DNA of 64,000 bases. It comes from Helicobacter turcicus. GTDB taxonomy: Bacteria; Campylobacterota; Campylobacteria; Campylobacterales; Helicobacteraceae. The notes below the pieces were generated by a model. The model did not search any database. It worked only from the letters and a program-made list of their open reading frames with translations, and was not told where the DNA came from. Of the stretch, positions 47,257 to 56,808 are shown piece by piece; position 1 is the stretch's first letter, and each line of letters begins with the position of its first letter. A program made the translations under genes and the position numbers. The stretch is taken from NCBI RefSeq assembly GCF_019711685.1, contig NZ_JAIGYQ010000003.1:1-64000 (forward strand), written 5' to 3'.

Positions 47257-48053
47257 AAAAATTGTTCAAAAAATTATTACGAAAATACAAAAAAATTTTT
47301 ATTTTTTCAAAAGAAGAATACGATTTAGTATTAGATTTCTTTTTAAATTATCAAGGATTTAGAACATTGTATGATTGCTCTATGCAAACCAAATTAGATA
47401 TTGAAAAATGCAAAGAATATAAAAAAAGGCTTTATAAAGAGAGAAAGCTTGGAATGTATTACTTCAAAGAGGGTGCAGATCCTCAACCTTTCATGTTTGA
47501 ATATATTAAAAAAACGATTCCTAATTTTTCTTATGCTTCACACATAGCAGAAGTTGGTCCGGGCAAATTTCCGATAATTTCTGATAAAAAATATAGCAAT
47601 TGGGTAGGGATTGACTACAATTTTCAAGATAACGTTATGTATGGTGGGGGGGGGGTGATAGACTTTAATGGCAGGATTTTTGAAATAGATAATTACCCTA
47701 CTAAAAATATTCATCAAGGTTCATGGGAGAGTTTATTGGAAATACCAGCAATGCAAGATAGGTTAAATACATTTGATTTTGTTATGGGCTCACATTCCTA
47801 TGAGCATGTTTTTGAGCCAATAAAGTCTTTGGATAATGCAGCAAAGCTACTAAAACCAAATGGTTATCTTATTCTTTTTGTGCCAGATGGTTTTTCAGAC
47901 GAACCCGCAAGCAGGGAAGAGCCAACGCATACATTGTTTTTAGTCCCTGATATGATAAAAGAATTTTTTAGATATTGCGGAAAATATAAAAATCTTAAAA
48001 TTGAAGTCTTTAGACCAAATTACGATTATGTGATTACTGCGCAAAAGGCATAG
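47253..48053 (+). CDS. SAM-dependent methyltransferase-like protein, phase-variable, ON here
   Basis: 266 residues. The N-terminal 80 residues are basic and aromatic. AEVGPGKFPIIS (about 108) is a degenerate SAM motif I; MGSHSYEHVFEPIKSLDNAA and LKPNGYLILFVPD match the later methyltransferase blocks. The G10 tract (47646-47655) at codon 132 encodes GGGG and is in frame. ATG overlaps the full-length wecB stop as ATGA, so translation is probably coupled to wecB; in the wecB-OFF state ribosomes stop over 500 bases upstream, and AGGGGAG just before this ATG may compensate. Substrate unknown. Confidence 0.75.
   Translation: MKKLFKKLLRKYKKIFIFSKEEYDLVLDFFLNYQGFRTLYDCSMQTKLDIEKCKEYKKRLYKERKLGMYYFKEGADPQPFMFEYIKKTIPNFSYASHIAEVGPGKFPIISDKKYSNWVGIDYNFQDNVMYGGGGVIDFNGRIFEIDNYPTKNIHQGSWESLLEIPAMQDRLNTFDFVMGSHSYEHVFEPIKSLDNAAKLLKPNGYLILFVPDGFSDEPASREEPTHTLFLVPDMIKEFFRYCGKYKNLKIEVFRPNYDYVITAQKA
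47646..47655 (+). repeat. Poly-G tract, G10, in a methyltransferase-like gene
   Basis: Ten G after ATGGT, in frame: the only single-tract gene of the island that is ON. Confidence 0.95.
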
Positions 48054-48062
48054 GAGATTAGA

Positions 48063-49731
48063 ATGGAACATGAAATATTTCTAGATAAAGAGTTTGATAA
48101 GATTTGGAATAAAATTGAAAATAAGGAAAATTTCGTTTTATTGCGATATGGTGATGGTGAGCGGGGAATTATGTGCGGAAAAAAGTTTATAGCACAAGAA
48201 GGATGGCAATCCCCCTCTTATGTTTCTAAGCTTGGGGAGGCTTTACTCTCTACGTTAATTTTAGAGGATGAAAAAGTTTTTTATGGGATTTCTTGTCCTT
48301 GTTGTGATCCTAGCTCATATTATTGGTATTCAACAAGGATAAAAAATAAAAACATTACATTTGCTAATTTTTTTGTAAATGCAAATTACAAGAAGTTTAA
48401 AGAGAAGTTTTCAACTTTGCACACAGATGCAATACTTATTGCAAATCACAGGGCAAAAAATCGTAAAATAGGAGATTTGAATATTTTAAAGCATTATGAA
48501 GTAGGTGATGATTGTATTGCTTTTTGGGAAAATGACGCACAAAAAATGCTAGAACAAATCAAAAAGGATTTTGGGCATAGAAATGATTTATTATATGTTG
48601 TTGCAGCAGGTCCTATGAGTGAGCCTATTATTGTGGATTTGTATAAAAATAACCCAAATAATTGCTATATAGATTTTGGTTCTGCTATTGATATATATAT
48701 ATATATATATCATACTAGACCTTATATGGATGCAACAAGTGATTATGCTAAAAGGATTTGTGCCATGTATGACCCTAAAATAACTCATTTTGATGTTAGT
48801 GTGATTTTAACAGCATATAAAAAACCACAAAGCTTAAGAATCCAATTAGAGGCTATAAGAAATCAGAGCGTTAAACCAAAGGAAATATTATTATTCCAAG
48901 ATGGAATAGGGGGGGGGGGATTATAAAATTGTTTTTGATAAAGAATTTTTAGAGAATTTTGATGCTGTGCAAATTTGTGATAAAAACTATGGAGTATGGG
49001 AGAGATTTAATTTCGCAAGAAAAAATGCAAAATCAAAATATGTTTGTATTTTTGATGACGATGCGATTCCGGGTCCTAGGTGGCTAGAGAATTGCTTAAC
49101 ACAAATGCACAAAGAGGAAGGACTCTATGGCACTGCAGGAATCGTTTTAACAGAACCTAAAGGCTATCCTTATGGTGGTGAGTTCTTTAGAGTAGGATGG
49201 GATGGAAATTTAGATTATACAGCAAGGGTGGATTTCGTCGGTCATAGCTGGTTTTTGAAAAAAGATTGGATTGATGATTTATTTTTAAATACCGAGAAAT
49301 ATCAGGCTTTTAAAATAGTTGGTGAGGATATTACGTTATCTTACAAGTTAAAACAAAAAGGTATCAATACTTTTGTGCCTCCGCACCCTAAGAATGATCA
49401 TCAATTGTGGGGTTCGTCTAGACAATATGCAATGGAGTTTGGAACAGATAGTAATGGAATATCAATGAATCCTAAAAATTTAGAGAAAATGAACTCTTTT
49501 ATGCAAGAAATTCTAAAAGACGGATTTGTTCCCATTAAACAAGAAGATCCTAAAGCCTGCGCTAAGATGCTAAGAGATATAAGAAAGGGACAGAAGCTAC
49601 AATTGCGCCTTTTATTACGTTTTTTGCTGCAAGGGATTTTTTCCATAAAGAATTCTAATGATAAAAAATGTAAAATCATTCGGATTTTTGGGATAAGATT
49701 TAAAATTAAGAGAACAAAACAAAGTCGCTAA
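48063..49731 (+). CDS. GT-D (DUF1792-like) plus GT2 fusion glycosyltransferase, phase-variable, OFF here
   Basis: N-terminal domain (about 1-235) has FVLLRYGDGERGIMCGKKFI, ISCPCCDPS, YVVAAGPMSEPI and YIDFGSAIDIY, as in GT-D / SP_1767-type transferases. A GT2 domain begins at VSVILTAYKKPQSLRIQLEA. The G11 tract (48909-48919) at codon 283 ends the frame at residue 287. With 10 or 13 G it continues DYKIVFDKEFLENFDAVQIC to FDDDAIPGPRW and GEDITLSYKLKQKG, ending 49731 (about 555 residues). The OFF product would still hold a complete GT-D domain. An (AT)10 run (48691-48710) lies in the first domain. AGGAGA precedes the ATG. Confidence 0.82.
48691..48710 (+). repeat. (AT)10 dinucleotide tract in the GT-D domain
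   Basis: Ten AT units read as alternating Ile-Tyr codons (DIYIYIYHTR). In frame now; changes not divisible by three units would shift the frame before the poly-G tract. Confidence 0.95.
48909..48919 (+). repeat. Poly-G tract, G11, in the GT-D/GT2 fusion gene
   Basis: Eleven G after GGAATA. Ten or thirteen are in frame. Confidence 0.95.
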
Positions 49732-49778
49732 AGCTAAAATTTTTAGTTTATATTCTTAGATTTTTTAGAATCAGATAA

Positions 49779-51350
49779 TCACTCCGCCACAGCGCATGCT
49801 CTAGTTTCGCGGATAACGCTAACTTTGACTTCGCCGGGATATTGCAAACTAGATTCTATATCTTTTGCAATCTCTCTTGCTAAGAGGTAGGCTTCATCGT
49901 CGCTAATATCCTCTGATTTTACAATCACACGCACTTCTCGCCCAGAATTTATAGCATAAGCGTGTAAAACACCCATTTTAGAAGTGGCGATTTTTTCCAT
50001 TTCACTAACGCGTCTTAGGTAGTTCTCTAGCACTTCTCGTCTTGCTCCCGGTCGTGCTGCTGAGAGTGCATCGGCTGCGCAAACCGCAGCTGCTTCAATG
50101 CTTTTAATCTCTTCATCGCCATGGTGGGATAGAATCGCATTTAAAACTTCCGCAGGTTCATTGTAACGTCTTGCAATTTCTGCGCCAAGCTCTACATGTG
50201 TGCCTTTAAAGTCGTGTGTACGTGATTTGCCAATGTCATGCAATAATCCAGCCCTTGTAGCAAGTAGGCAATCCCCTCCAAGCTCCGCTGCAATGATTCC
50301 TGCTAGGTTTGCAACTTCTATGGAGTGTGCAAGTGCATTTTGCCCATAGCTTGCACGATAGCGAAGCCTCCCGATGAGTTTTTTTACCTCCGGATGGATT
50401 CCACTAATCCCTAAATCTAACACCACGCGTTCGCCCTCTTTATAAATATTTTCTTCAAATTCATTAAAACAACGTTGGTAAATCTCTTCAATACGTGCAG
50501 GTTGGACTCTGCCATCTTCAAGCAAACGATTAATTGTTTCTACTGCAATTGCGCGACGATAAAGATTATGAGAGCTTACAATAATAACATTTGGCGTATC
50601 ATCAATGATAATATCCACGCCACAAATCATTTCTAGAGTTTTGATATTACGTCCTTCTTTTCCGATGATACGCGCCTTTAAATCATCGCTTGGCAGGGCA
50701 ATGCTTTGGATAAGACGTTCTGCTGCAAACTCTCCTGCAAAACGTGAAGTTGCCATTGCCAGAATGTAATTTGCCCTTCCCTTAGCGGTTTCCTTTGCTT
50801 GTGTTTCTTGTTCTCTTATAAGCTTTGCAGCTTCTAATTTGGATTCTTCTTTAATACGTTCTAAAAACATTTGCTTAGCTTCACTTTTTGTGAGATTTGC
50901 CACTTTGGAGAGATTTTGTGTAAGTTCTTCAAGTTTTGTGTTGTAGGCTGTTTTTAGTTTTTTTAGTGATTCTTGCTCTTTAAAAAGCGCGTTGCGATCT
51001 TTGTGTAATAAGTGCTTTTCATGTTCAATCTTGCAAGCTTCTTTTTCTAATTTTTGGGATTGTGCAAGTTTTTCTTTTTCAAAAAGCAGTAAATTTGCCT
51101 CATGTTCTTTTAGGATTCTATTGCTTTCTCTATCAGAGCGGAGCTTTGCTTCTAGCTCAATATCTTTTGCTTTCATTTTTGATTCTTGTAGTAATTTTTC
51201 TGCTTCGTATTCTATTGCTTTTGCTTTTGCGTTAGCTTGTTCAATTTGGACTTCTAATTTTGCGTGTGAGAGTTTGCGTGAAATGAGATAACTACCTCCA
51301 CCCGCGACTAGAGCGGAGAGAATAGAACTTGTGAGAACCCATATTACCAT
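49779..51350 (-). CDS. rny: Ribonuclease Y
   Basis: 523 residues. One N-terminal membrane helix (WVLTSSILSALVAGGG), a long coiled coil (about 30-200), a KH domain (ARIIGKEGRNIKTLEMICGV) and an HD domain with LLHDIGKSRTHDFKGTHVEL (metal His-Asp) and ILSHHGDEE. Endoribonuclease starting mRNA decay. Its 5' end overlaps the 3' end of the MTHFS gene by 59 bases, unusually long. Convergent with the glycan island. Confidence 0.93.
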   Translation of the reverse strand: MVIWVLTSSILSALVAGGGSYLISRKLSHAKLEVQIEQANAKAKAIEYEAEKLLQESKMKAKDIELEAKLRSDRESNRILKEHEANLLLFEKEKLAQSQKLEKEACKIEHEKHLLHKDRNALFKEQESLKKLKTAYNTKLEELTQNLSKVANLTKSEAKQMFLERIKEESKLEAAKLIREQETQAKETAKGRANYILAMATSRFAGEFAAERLIQSIALPSDDLKARIIGKEGRNIKTLEMICGVDIIIDDTPNVIIVSSHNLYRRAIAVETINRLLEDGRVQPARIEEIYQRCFNEFEENIYKEGERVVLDLGISGIHPEVKKLIGRLRYRASYGQNALAHSIEVANLAGIIAAELGGDCLLATRAGLLHDIGKSRTHDFKGTHVELGAEIARRYNEPAEVLNAILSHHGDEEIKSIEAAAVCAADALSAARPGARREVLENYLRRVSEMEKIATSKMGVLHAYAINSGREVRVIVKSEDISDDEAYLLAREIAKDIESSLQYPGEVKVSVIRETRACAVAE

Positions 51351-51939
51351 TATTCATATCCTTAAATCTTAAGCAGGCAAAAGGAGTAATAAAAGTATTT
51401 GCTTGTAAATCATAAGATTGTGTGATAACGCATTGCGTGAGATTTAATGCACGACATATAAAAATTGTTTGCGGTTTTGTCTTTAGAGTGCTAAAAAATC
51501 TATCATACATCCCTTTGCCAAACCCTATGCGTCTAAATGTTTTATCTATTCCAATTACAGGGACAATTGCATAATCCAATCTTGAAATTTTAAAAGATGA
51601 ATTAGAGGATTCAAAAACCCCAAAAGCCCTTTTTTGTATTGGAAGTCTATATTTTACAATTTTAAAACTGATACCCTGCATAAAAGGTAAAAAAATTTGT
51701 ATCTTTTTTTGTAATTTGTAAAAGTGTAAAAGCTTTCTTATGTCAAATTCAATAGGCAAAGGATAGTAAAATAAAATAGTAATGGGACGTTTGCCTTTGT
51801 GTTTGGAGAGCAAGTGTTTAAGATGTATTTTTAGGAAACTTTGGATTCTATAATCTAGCCATATTGTATTGTTTTTTTGAGAAATTTTTGTGAGATTATC
51901 TTTGAAAACTTTACGATAATTTGACTTTAAATTAGACAT
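51292..51939 (-). CDS. 5-formyltetrahydrofolate cyclo-ligase family protein
   Basis: 215 residues from ATG 51939 (preferred over 51984, which runs into the previous gene). Conserved IWLDYRIQSFLK near the N-terminus, FLPFMQGISFKIVKY, and the signature GFGKGMYDRFF near residue 150. The enzyme converts 5-formyl-THF to 5,10-methenyl-THF with ATP. Overlaps rny by 59 bases at the 3' end and the membrane-protein gene by 8 at the 5' end. Confidence 0.82.
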   Translation of the reverse strand: MSNLKSNYRKVFKDNLTKISQKNNTIWLDYRIQSFLKIHLKHLLSKHKGKRPITILFYYPLPIEFDIRKLLHFYKLQKKIQIFLPFMQGISFKIVKYRLPIQKRAFGVFESSNSSFKISRLDYAIVPVIGIDKTFRRIGFGKGMYDRFFSTLKTKPQTIFICRALNLTQCVITQSYDLQANTFITPFACLRFKDMNNGNMGSHKFYSLRSSRGWR

Positions 51940-52504
51940 TTTTTCTCTTTGTAAAAGCGTAAAATAGTGTGAAAAACACGCCACATTGTAACAAAAATAA
52001 CAAAAAGTGTAAGAGATAAATTTGCGATTCTTTTTGTGTGATGTTTTTGGATTCTAGTAACGTATAGAATACAAAAGCGATTCCAAGCCCTAGTAAATAG
52101 CCAATTTGTTTGCGTTTATCAAGGCTTGAGAGTAACGTATTTTTTGCAAAAATTAGTGTTTCAGCCCTCCCTAAATAATCTCCAAAAATAAAGGTAATTT
52201 GATAGAGACAATACACTAAAAGTGCCCCAAAAAAAGTATTTGGAAAAAGTAAATACGTTAGAATATAGCAAAATGGAATCAGCTCAATGCCTAAGAGAAT
52301 CACTTTATAGGGCTTTTCTTTTAGGATTTTTGCATATAAAAATGTTAAAAACCACGCACCAATGGCAAGTGCGATTCCACCTATGGAGTAGATTTTTGGA
52401 CTTAAGGGCGCGTAGATAATAAACACACTCCCCAAAGAGCAGCCCAAAAACAAAGCGTTTAGCAACTTATACCAAAGGTAGAATCGTAAATGAATAGTGC
52501 GCAT
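51932..52504 (-). CDS. Integral membrane protein of unknown function
   Basis: 190 residues from ATG 52504, which overlaps the TonB-receptor stop (TAATG). Five to six hydrophobic segments, for example FLGCSLGSVFIIYAPL, IGGIALAIGAWFLTFLYA, VILLGIELIPFCYILTYLLF, IGYLLGLGIAFVFYTLL and LLHFLLFLLQCGVFFTLFYA. The pattern resembles half of a major-facilitator-type protein, but no family motif is clear. Tight coupling to the receptor gene suggests a shared transport task (inference). Confidence 0.65.
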   Translation of the reverse strand: MRTIHLRFYLWYKLLNALFLGCSLGSVFIIYAPLSPKIYSIGGIALAIGAWFLTFLYAKILKEKPYKVILLGIELIPFCYILTYLLFPNTFFGALLVYCLYQITFIFGDYLGRAETLIFAKNTLLSSLDKRKQIGYLLGLGIAFVFYTLLESKNITQKESQIYLLHFLLFLLQCGVFFTLFYAFTKRKNV

Positions 52505-54462
52505 TACCAAGTGTATTTCACTCCACCGCCAAAAGTGCGCTCAAATTCATAGGGATAATATGCTCCGCTTACGACAATTGCATTTTTGTGATTGGTTAAG
52601 TTATTCACATAGGCATACACTTCAAAATTTTTAAAAGTATAACTTGCATTAAGATTGAGACTTTGGTAGTTTGGGGCTTTATTTTTTGTGTTGTCAAAGT
52701 CATTGTAATCATGCATTTTTGAGCCAAATTTATAATGCACACCTAGATTTAAATTTGTAAGGGGTAAGTAGTTTAAACTAGTAGTAAAGGTGTGCTTAGA
52801 GACGCCCGGAATCTCTTTGCCTCTGTATTCATTGCTTCTAATTTCTGCATCTACATAGGCATAGCTTAAGCTAGAATAAAACGATGTGCTAAATTGCGTG
52901 GTAAATTGTAATTCTCCGCCAATCCTTTGTGTTTTGCCTAAGCTTTGGTTTGTGGTTACTCCTGTAAGCTTGTTAAATCCATAAAAGGCTTCATCTTTTC
53001 CTTGAATGACAAATACGTTCCCATTAATTGTATGGATTCCAAAGATTCCTTTTGCGCCAATTTGATAAGTATCAAATGTCGCCACATCAATATATGGGTT
53101 TGCAATAGGGGTGAAACTTATGGGATTATAATAGAGCATCCAATCCACATTTGGCACATTAAAACTACGTGCATAAGAGGCATAAAGTGAGATTTGTCTA
53201 TTTAATGCGTATTGATAGCCTAGCTCACCGCCTAAGAGATTGTCTTGCTCACTATAAGTGCCACTTTGTTTTGTGATAATACGTTGTGTTGAGATTCCAG
53301 CATTTAAGGTAGAATCCCCCAAGTATTTTTCGCCATTACCATAGATAAGCATTGTATTGACTTCTGCTTTTTGTCCGGAATTTTGACGCTCATTTGTGCG
53401 TAATTCTCCGCCGATTTCCGCCATAAAGGAATCGTTTTTAAACTGCGCGTTAAAATCTCCAAAAAGCCCTTTACCCTCGTATTTGGAATCAAAATTAATA
53501 TAGCGGCTTGTATTACGACTTCCGCCGATATTGACATCTGTTGTGATTCCTGAATCACTAAAGCTTGTAAAACCTGTGGAATAAGTTAAGTCCCAGCGAT
53601 TTTGGTGCGTGTGTCCATTGCCCGGAAGCTTTGGATTATTCTCAAAAGTTTCTTTAGGGATAGGGTTTGCGTATTTGATTGCGTATTTCGCGTAGTTTAG
53701 ATTAGCTTTTAGAAGCAAATCATTGCTAGGGTAAAGAAATGCTGTGATTCCGCCATTTTTATTGTAACTGCCACTTTTTTCATCGCTTAAATTGCTCAAG
53801 TAGCGGTCGCCTTGTGTGTGTTGGTATTGTCCATACACTCCAATGTTCAAAGTGTCTCTCACGGTGCGTGCAAAAAATTGTGAATTTAACGTGTCATAGC
53901 TTGCATAGCTTAGGTCTAGAGCACCACCACTTTTGCGGGTTGTTGTGATTTTTAGGATTCCACTTACTGCGCCATTTCCGTATTTTGTCGTGCCTTTTCC
54001 ACGGATAATTTCTATTTTTTGGATAGAATCTAGCGGAATGCCACTAAGAGAAATGGGAGCAGAATCAACATTGTCAAGTCGGATTCCATCTACAATAATA
54101 GCAAGGTTTTTATGCCCATTTTGCCCAAAGCCACGCAAGTCAATGTTTTGTGTGTAAGGGTTGCCATAATTGGAGCGGATTGTGAGTAGAGAATTTGCAT
54201 TTAAGAAGTCGTAGATATTTTGAGCATTGGAGAGAGCAATACTCTGTGCATCAAACTCTTCTTTAAAATCCGCATTCTCCACAAACTCTTCGGCATGGAT
54301 TACAGAAAGTTTTAGATTCTTGTTTGCAGAATCAGATTTTTCAAGCATTGCAGTATTTTGACTTTGTGCAAGTAATGAAGCATTCAATGCCAAGATTGCT
54401 GCAAGTGAAAAATACTTCTTTCTAAATCCTTTTGGATAAAGATTTTTTGTGGTTTTTTTCAT
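52504..54462 (-). CDS. TonB-dependent outer membrane receptor
   Basis: 652 residues from ATG 54462 (AAGGAG 9 bases upstream; earlier frame start at 54501 is unsupported). Signal peptide ends ...LALNASLLAQS. Plug domain at about 45-170: IYDFLNANSLLTIRSNYG, IDLRGFGQNGHKNLAIIVDG, IQKIEIIRGKGTTKYGNGAV. A 22-strand barrel follows, ending FGGGVKYTW with terminal aromatic residue. Imports a siderophore, heme, cobalamin or metal complex; the ligand cannot be told. Head of the operon with the membrane protein, MTHFS and rny. A minus-strand TATAAT at 54587-54582 could be its promoter. Confidence 0.9.
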   Translation of the reverse strand: MKKTTKNLYPKGFRKKYFSLAAILALNASLLAQSQNTAMLEKSDSANKNLKLSVIHAEEFVENADFKEEFDAQSIALSNAQNIYDFLNANSLLTIRSNYGNPYTQNIDLRGFGQNGHKNLAIIVDGIRLDNVDSAPISLSGIPLDSIQKIEIIRGKGTTKYGNGAVSGILKITTTRKSGGALDLSYASYDTLNSQFFARTVRDTLNIGVYGQYQHTQGDRYLSNLSDEKSGSYNKNGGITAFLYPSNDLLLKANLNYAKYAIKYANPIPKETFENNPKLPGNGHTHQNRWDLTYSTGFTSFSDSGITTDVNIGGSRNTSRYINFDSKYEGKGLFGDFNAQFKNDSFMAEIGGELRTNERQNSGQKAEVNTMLIYGNGEKYLGDSTLNAGISTQRIITKQSGTYSEQDNLLGGELGYQYALNRQISLYASYARSFNVPNVDWMLYYNPISFTPIANPYIDVATFDTYQIGAKGIFGIHTINGNVFVIQGKDEAFYGFNKLTGVTTNQSLGKTQRIGGELQFTTQFSTSFYSSLSYAYVDAEIRSNEYRGKEIPGVSKHTFTTSLNYLPLTNLNLGVHYKFGSKMHDYNDFDNTKNKAPNYQSLNLNASYTFKNFEVYAYVNNLTNHKNAIVVSGAYYPYEFERTFGGGVKYTW

Positions 54463-54606
54463 TGCGATAAACTCCTTAGTTTTTGTCGGATGTCGCCACA
54501 TTTACTTATTTTGGATCTCATAAATAAAAAGTTTTAGAATTCCTTAAATAATGCATGTAAGCTTCACACCAACAGGGTAAAATTATAACAAATTTTTAAA
54601 AAAGTA

Positions 54607-54635
54607 TTGACAATAAAAGTAAAAAATAGTAGAAT
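54607..54635 (+). promoter_or_regulatory. Sigma-70-type promoter of the tRNA cluster
   Basis: TTGACA at 54607-54612 and TAGAAT at 54630-54635, spacer 17 bases, close to consensus. Transcription would begin around 54642, about 23 bases before tRNA-Thr. Confidence 0.75.
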
Positions 54636-54664
54636 CCCAACTCATTTTTAGTTTTATAAAATGT

Positions 54665-54740
54665 GCTGGCGTAGCTCAGTTGGTAGAGCAGCTGCCTTGT
54701 AAGCAGCAGGCCGGGGGTTCGAGTCCCTTTGCCAGCTCCA
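54665..54740 (+). tRNA. tRNA-Thr (anticodon TGT)
   Basis: 76 bases. Acceptor GCTGGCG pairs with TGCCAGC; D-arm AGCTCAGTTGGTAGAGC; anticodon loop CTTGTAA; T-arm with GGTTCGAGTC; encoded CCA. First of four closely spaced tRNA genes before tuf. Confidence 0.97.
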
Positions 54741-54794
54741 TATAATTGACTAAATTTTTTCAGTGTTTGACCAGTTTTTATTGATAAATTTTGG

Positions 54795-54879
<85 letters not shown>

Positions 54880-54887
54880 TAAGCCAT

Positions 54888-54964
54888 GCGGGAGTAGCTC
54901 AGTTGGCTAGAGCATCAGCCTTCCAAGCTGAGGGTCGCGGGTTCGAGCCCCGTTTCCCGCTCCA
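54888..54964 (+). tRNA. tRNA-Gly (anticodon TCC)
   Basis: 77 bases. Acceptor GCGGGAG pairs with TTCCCGC; anticodon loop CTTCCAA; T-arm GGTTCGAGCC; encoded CCA. Confidence 0.97.
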
Positions 54965-55055
54965 TACTGGGAGCTGATTCTACAATTTTCTTTAAATTAA
55001 TCAGCAGAACACTATTTATTTTATGTATTTTTATTGGATTTCATTTAAGGTTTAT

Positions 55056-55130
55056 GCCCATATAGCTCAGTGGCAGAGCACTTCCTTGGTAAGGAAGAGG
55101 TCGGCGGTTCAATCCCGCTTATGGGCTCCA
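55056..55130 (+). tRNA. tRNA-Thr (anticodon GGT)
   Basis: 75 bases. Acceptor GCCCATA pairs with TATGGGC; anticodon loop TTGGTAA; encoded CCA. The Thr-Tyr-Gly-Thr order ahead of tuf is common in bacteria. The space to tuf (55131-55280) holds only a TAGAAT hexamer at 55237-55242 that may be a tuf promoter. Confidence 0.97.
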
Positions 55131-55280
55131 GTTTTTCAAAGGTTGCGCAGTTTTTAAGTGTGTAAATTTGTGCAAAAGGTATGATGGAATTGTAGAAAAT
55201 GTACGATTCTTAATTTTAAAATTGGCAAAAATAGTGTAGAATACCCGCTATTTTAAACTTAAAATTATTAGGAGAGGCTT

Positions 55281-56483
55281 ATGGCTAAGGAAAAATTCAA
55301 CAGAGGAAACAAACCTCATGTAAATGTTGGGACAATCGGGCATGTTGACCACGGCAAGACAACTCTGAGTGCTGCAATTTCTGCTGTTCTATCGCAAAAA
55401 GGTCTAGCAGAGTTAAAAGATTACGACAACATTGATAATGCCCCAGAAGAAAAAGAACGTGGTATTACAATTGCTACTTCCCACATTGAGTATGAAACAG
55501 AAAAAAGGCATTATGCGCATGTGGATTGTCCAGGACACGCTGACTATGTTAAAAATATGATTACAGGTGCTGCACAAATGGACGGAGCGATTCTTGTTGT
55601 TTCTGCAGCAGATGGTCCTATGCCGCAAACAAGAGAGCATATTCTGCTATCTCGCCAAGTTGGCGTTCCCTACATTGTAGTATTTATGAATAAACAAGAT
55701 ATGGTTGATGATCCGGAGTTGCTAGAGCTTGTAGAAATGGAAATTAGAGAATTGTTATCAAGCTATGAATTCCCGGGCGATGATACTCCAGTTATCGCAG
55801 GTTCTGCGCTTAAAGCTCTTGAAGAAGCAAAAGCTGGTAACCTAGGCGAGTGGAGTGAGAAAATTATGAAGCTTATGGATGCGGTAGATGACTATATTCC
55901 AACACCGGTGCGTGAAACAGATAAAACTTTCTTAATGCCAATTGAAGATGTGTTCTCAATTGCTGGTCGCGGGACGGTTGTTACAGGAAGAATTGAGAGA
56001 GGTATTGTAAAAGTTGGTGATGAAATTGAAATCGTAGGTATCCGTGATACGCAAAAAACAACAGTAACTGGCGTTGAGATGTTTAGAAAAGAACTTGATC
56101 AAGGTGAAGCTGGGGATAATGTTGGTGTTCTTCTAAGAGGAACAAAGAAAGAAGAGGTAGAAAGAGGTATGGTTTTATGTAAGCCTGGCTCAATCACTCC
56201 ACACAAAAAATTTGAAGGTGAAATTTATGTCCTTTCAAAAGACGAAGGCGGAAGACATACCCCATTCTTCAATGGTTACAGACCGCAATTTTATGTAAGA
56301 ACAACAGACATCACAGGTTCTATCCAATTGCCAGATGGCGTAGAAATGGTAATGCCGGGTGATAATATTAAAATTACAGTTGAGTTAATCAATCCAATTG
56401 CGCTTGAAGATGGAACACGTTTTGCAATCCGTGAGGGTGGTAGAACTGTTGGTGCGGGCGTTGTTACTAAGATTATTGAATAG
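55281..56483 (+). CDS. tuf: Elongation factor Tu
   Basis: 400 residues. G1 GHVDHGKT, G2 region [16 protein letters not shown]3 [21 protein letters not shown]4 NKQD, G5 SALKA. Domains 2 and 3 complete, ending [13 protein letters not shown]. Delivers aminoacyl-tRNA to the ribosome. AGGAGAGG precedes ATG 55281. Followed by rpmG after 9 bases. Confidence 0.98.
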   Translation: MAKEKFNRGNKPHVNVGTIGHVDHGKTTLSAAISAVLSQKGLAELKDYDNIDNAPEEKERGITIATSHIEYETEKRHYAHVDCPGHADYVKNMITGAAQMDGAILVVSAADGPMPQTREHILLSRQVGVPYIVVFMNKQDMVDDPELLELVEMEIRELLSSYEFPGDDTPVIAGSALKALEEAKAGNLGEWSEKIMKLMDAVDDYIPTPVRETDKTFLMPIEDVFSIAGRGTVVTGRIERGIVKVGDEIEIVGIRDTQKTTVTGVEMFRKELDQGEAGDNVGVLLRGTKKEEVERGMVLCKPGSITPHKKFEGEIYVLSKDEGGRHTPFFNGYRPQFYVRTTDITGSIQLPDGVEMVMPGDNIKITVELINPIALEDGTRFAIREGGRTVGAGVVTKIIE

Positions 56484-56492
56484 GTTTACCAA

Positions 56493-56663
56493 ATGGCTAA
56501 AGGTAATCGTGTAAAAATCGGACTTAAATGTTCTGAATGTGGTGATATTAATTATAGCACAATGAAAAATGCTAAGACTACCACAGAAAAACTGGAGCTT
56601 AAAAAGTTCTGCCCAAGACTAAATAAACATACAATTCATAAAGAAGTAAAACTAAAAAGCTAA
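56493..56663 (+). CDS. rpmG: 50S ribosomal protein L33
   Basis: 56 residues: [19 protein letters not shown], later [17 protein letters not shown]. Four cysteines are expected for zinc-binding L33; three are visible (CSEC and FC), so the site may be incomplete or of the partial type. It sits between tuf and tRNA-Trp, the common arrangement. Too short to stand out by length alone; the start follows tuf by 9 bases. Confidence 0.92.
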   Translation: MAKGNRVKIGLKCSECGDINYSTMKNAKTTTEKLELKKFCPRLNKHTIHKEVKLKS

Positions 56664-56702
56664 GTGTTGCAGGGGGGTTTCTCCTCTGTTTTAGCATATT
56701 AT

Positions 56703-56778
56703 AGGTCAGTAGCTCCAATGGTAGAGCGTCGGTCTCCAAAACCGAGTGATGGGGGTTCGAGTCCCTCCTGACCTGCCA
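56703..56778 (+). tRNA. trnW: tRNA-Trp (anticodon CCA)
   Basis: 76 bases. Acceptor AGGTCAG pairs with CTGACCT; anticodon loop CTCCAAA; T-arm GGTTCGAGTC; encoded CCA. Lies between rpmG and secE. Confidence 0.97.
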
Positions 56779-56808
56779 TTTTGGAATAAAGAGAGACAAA
56801 TTTAGCAG

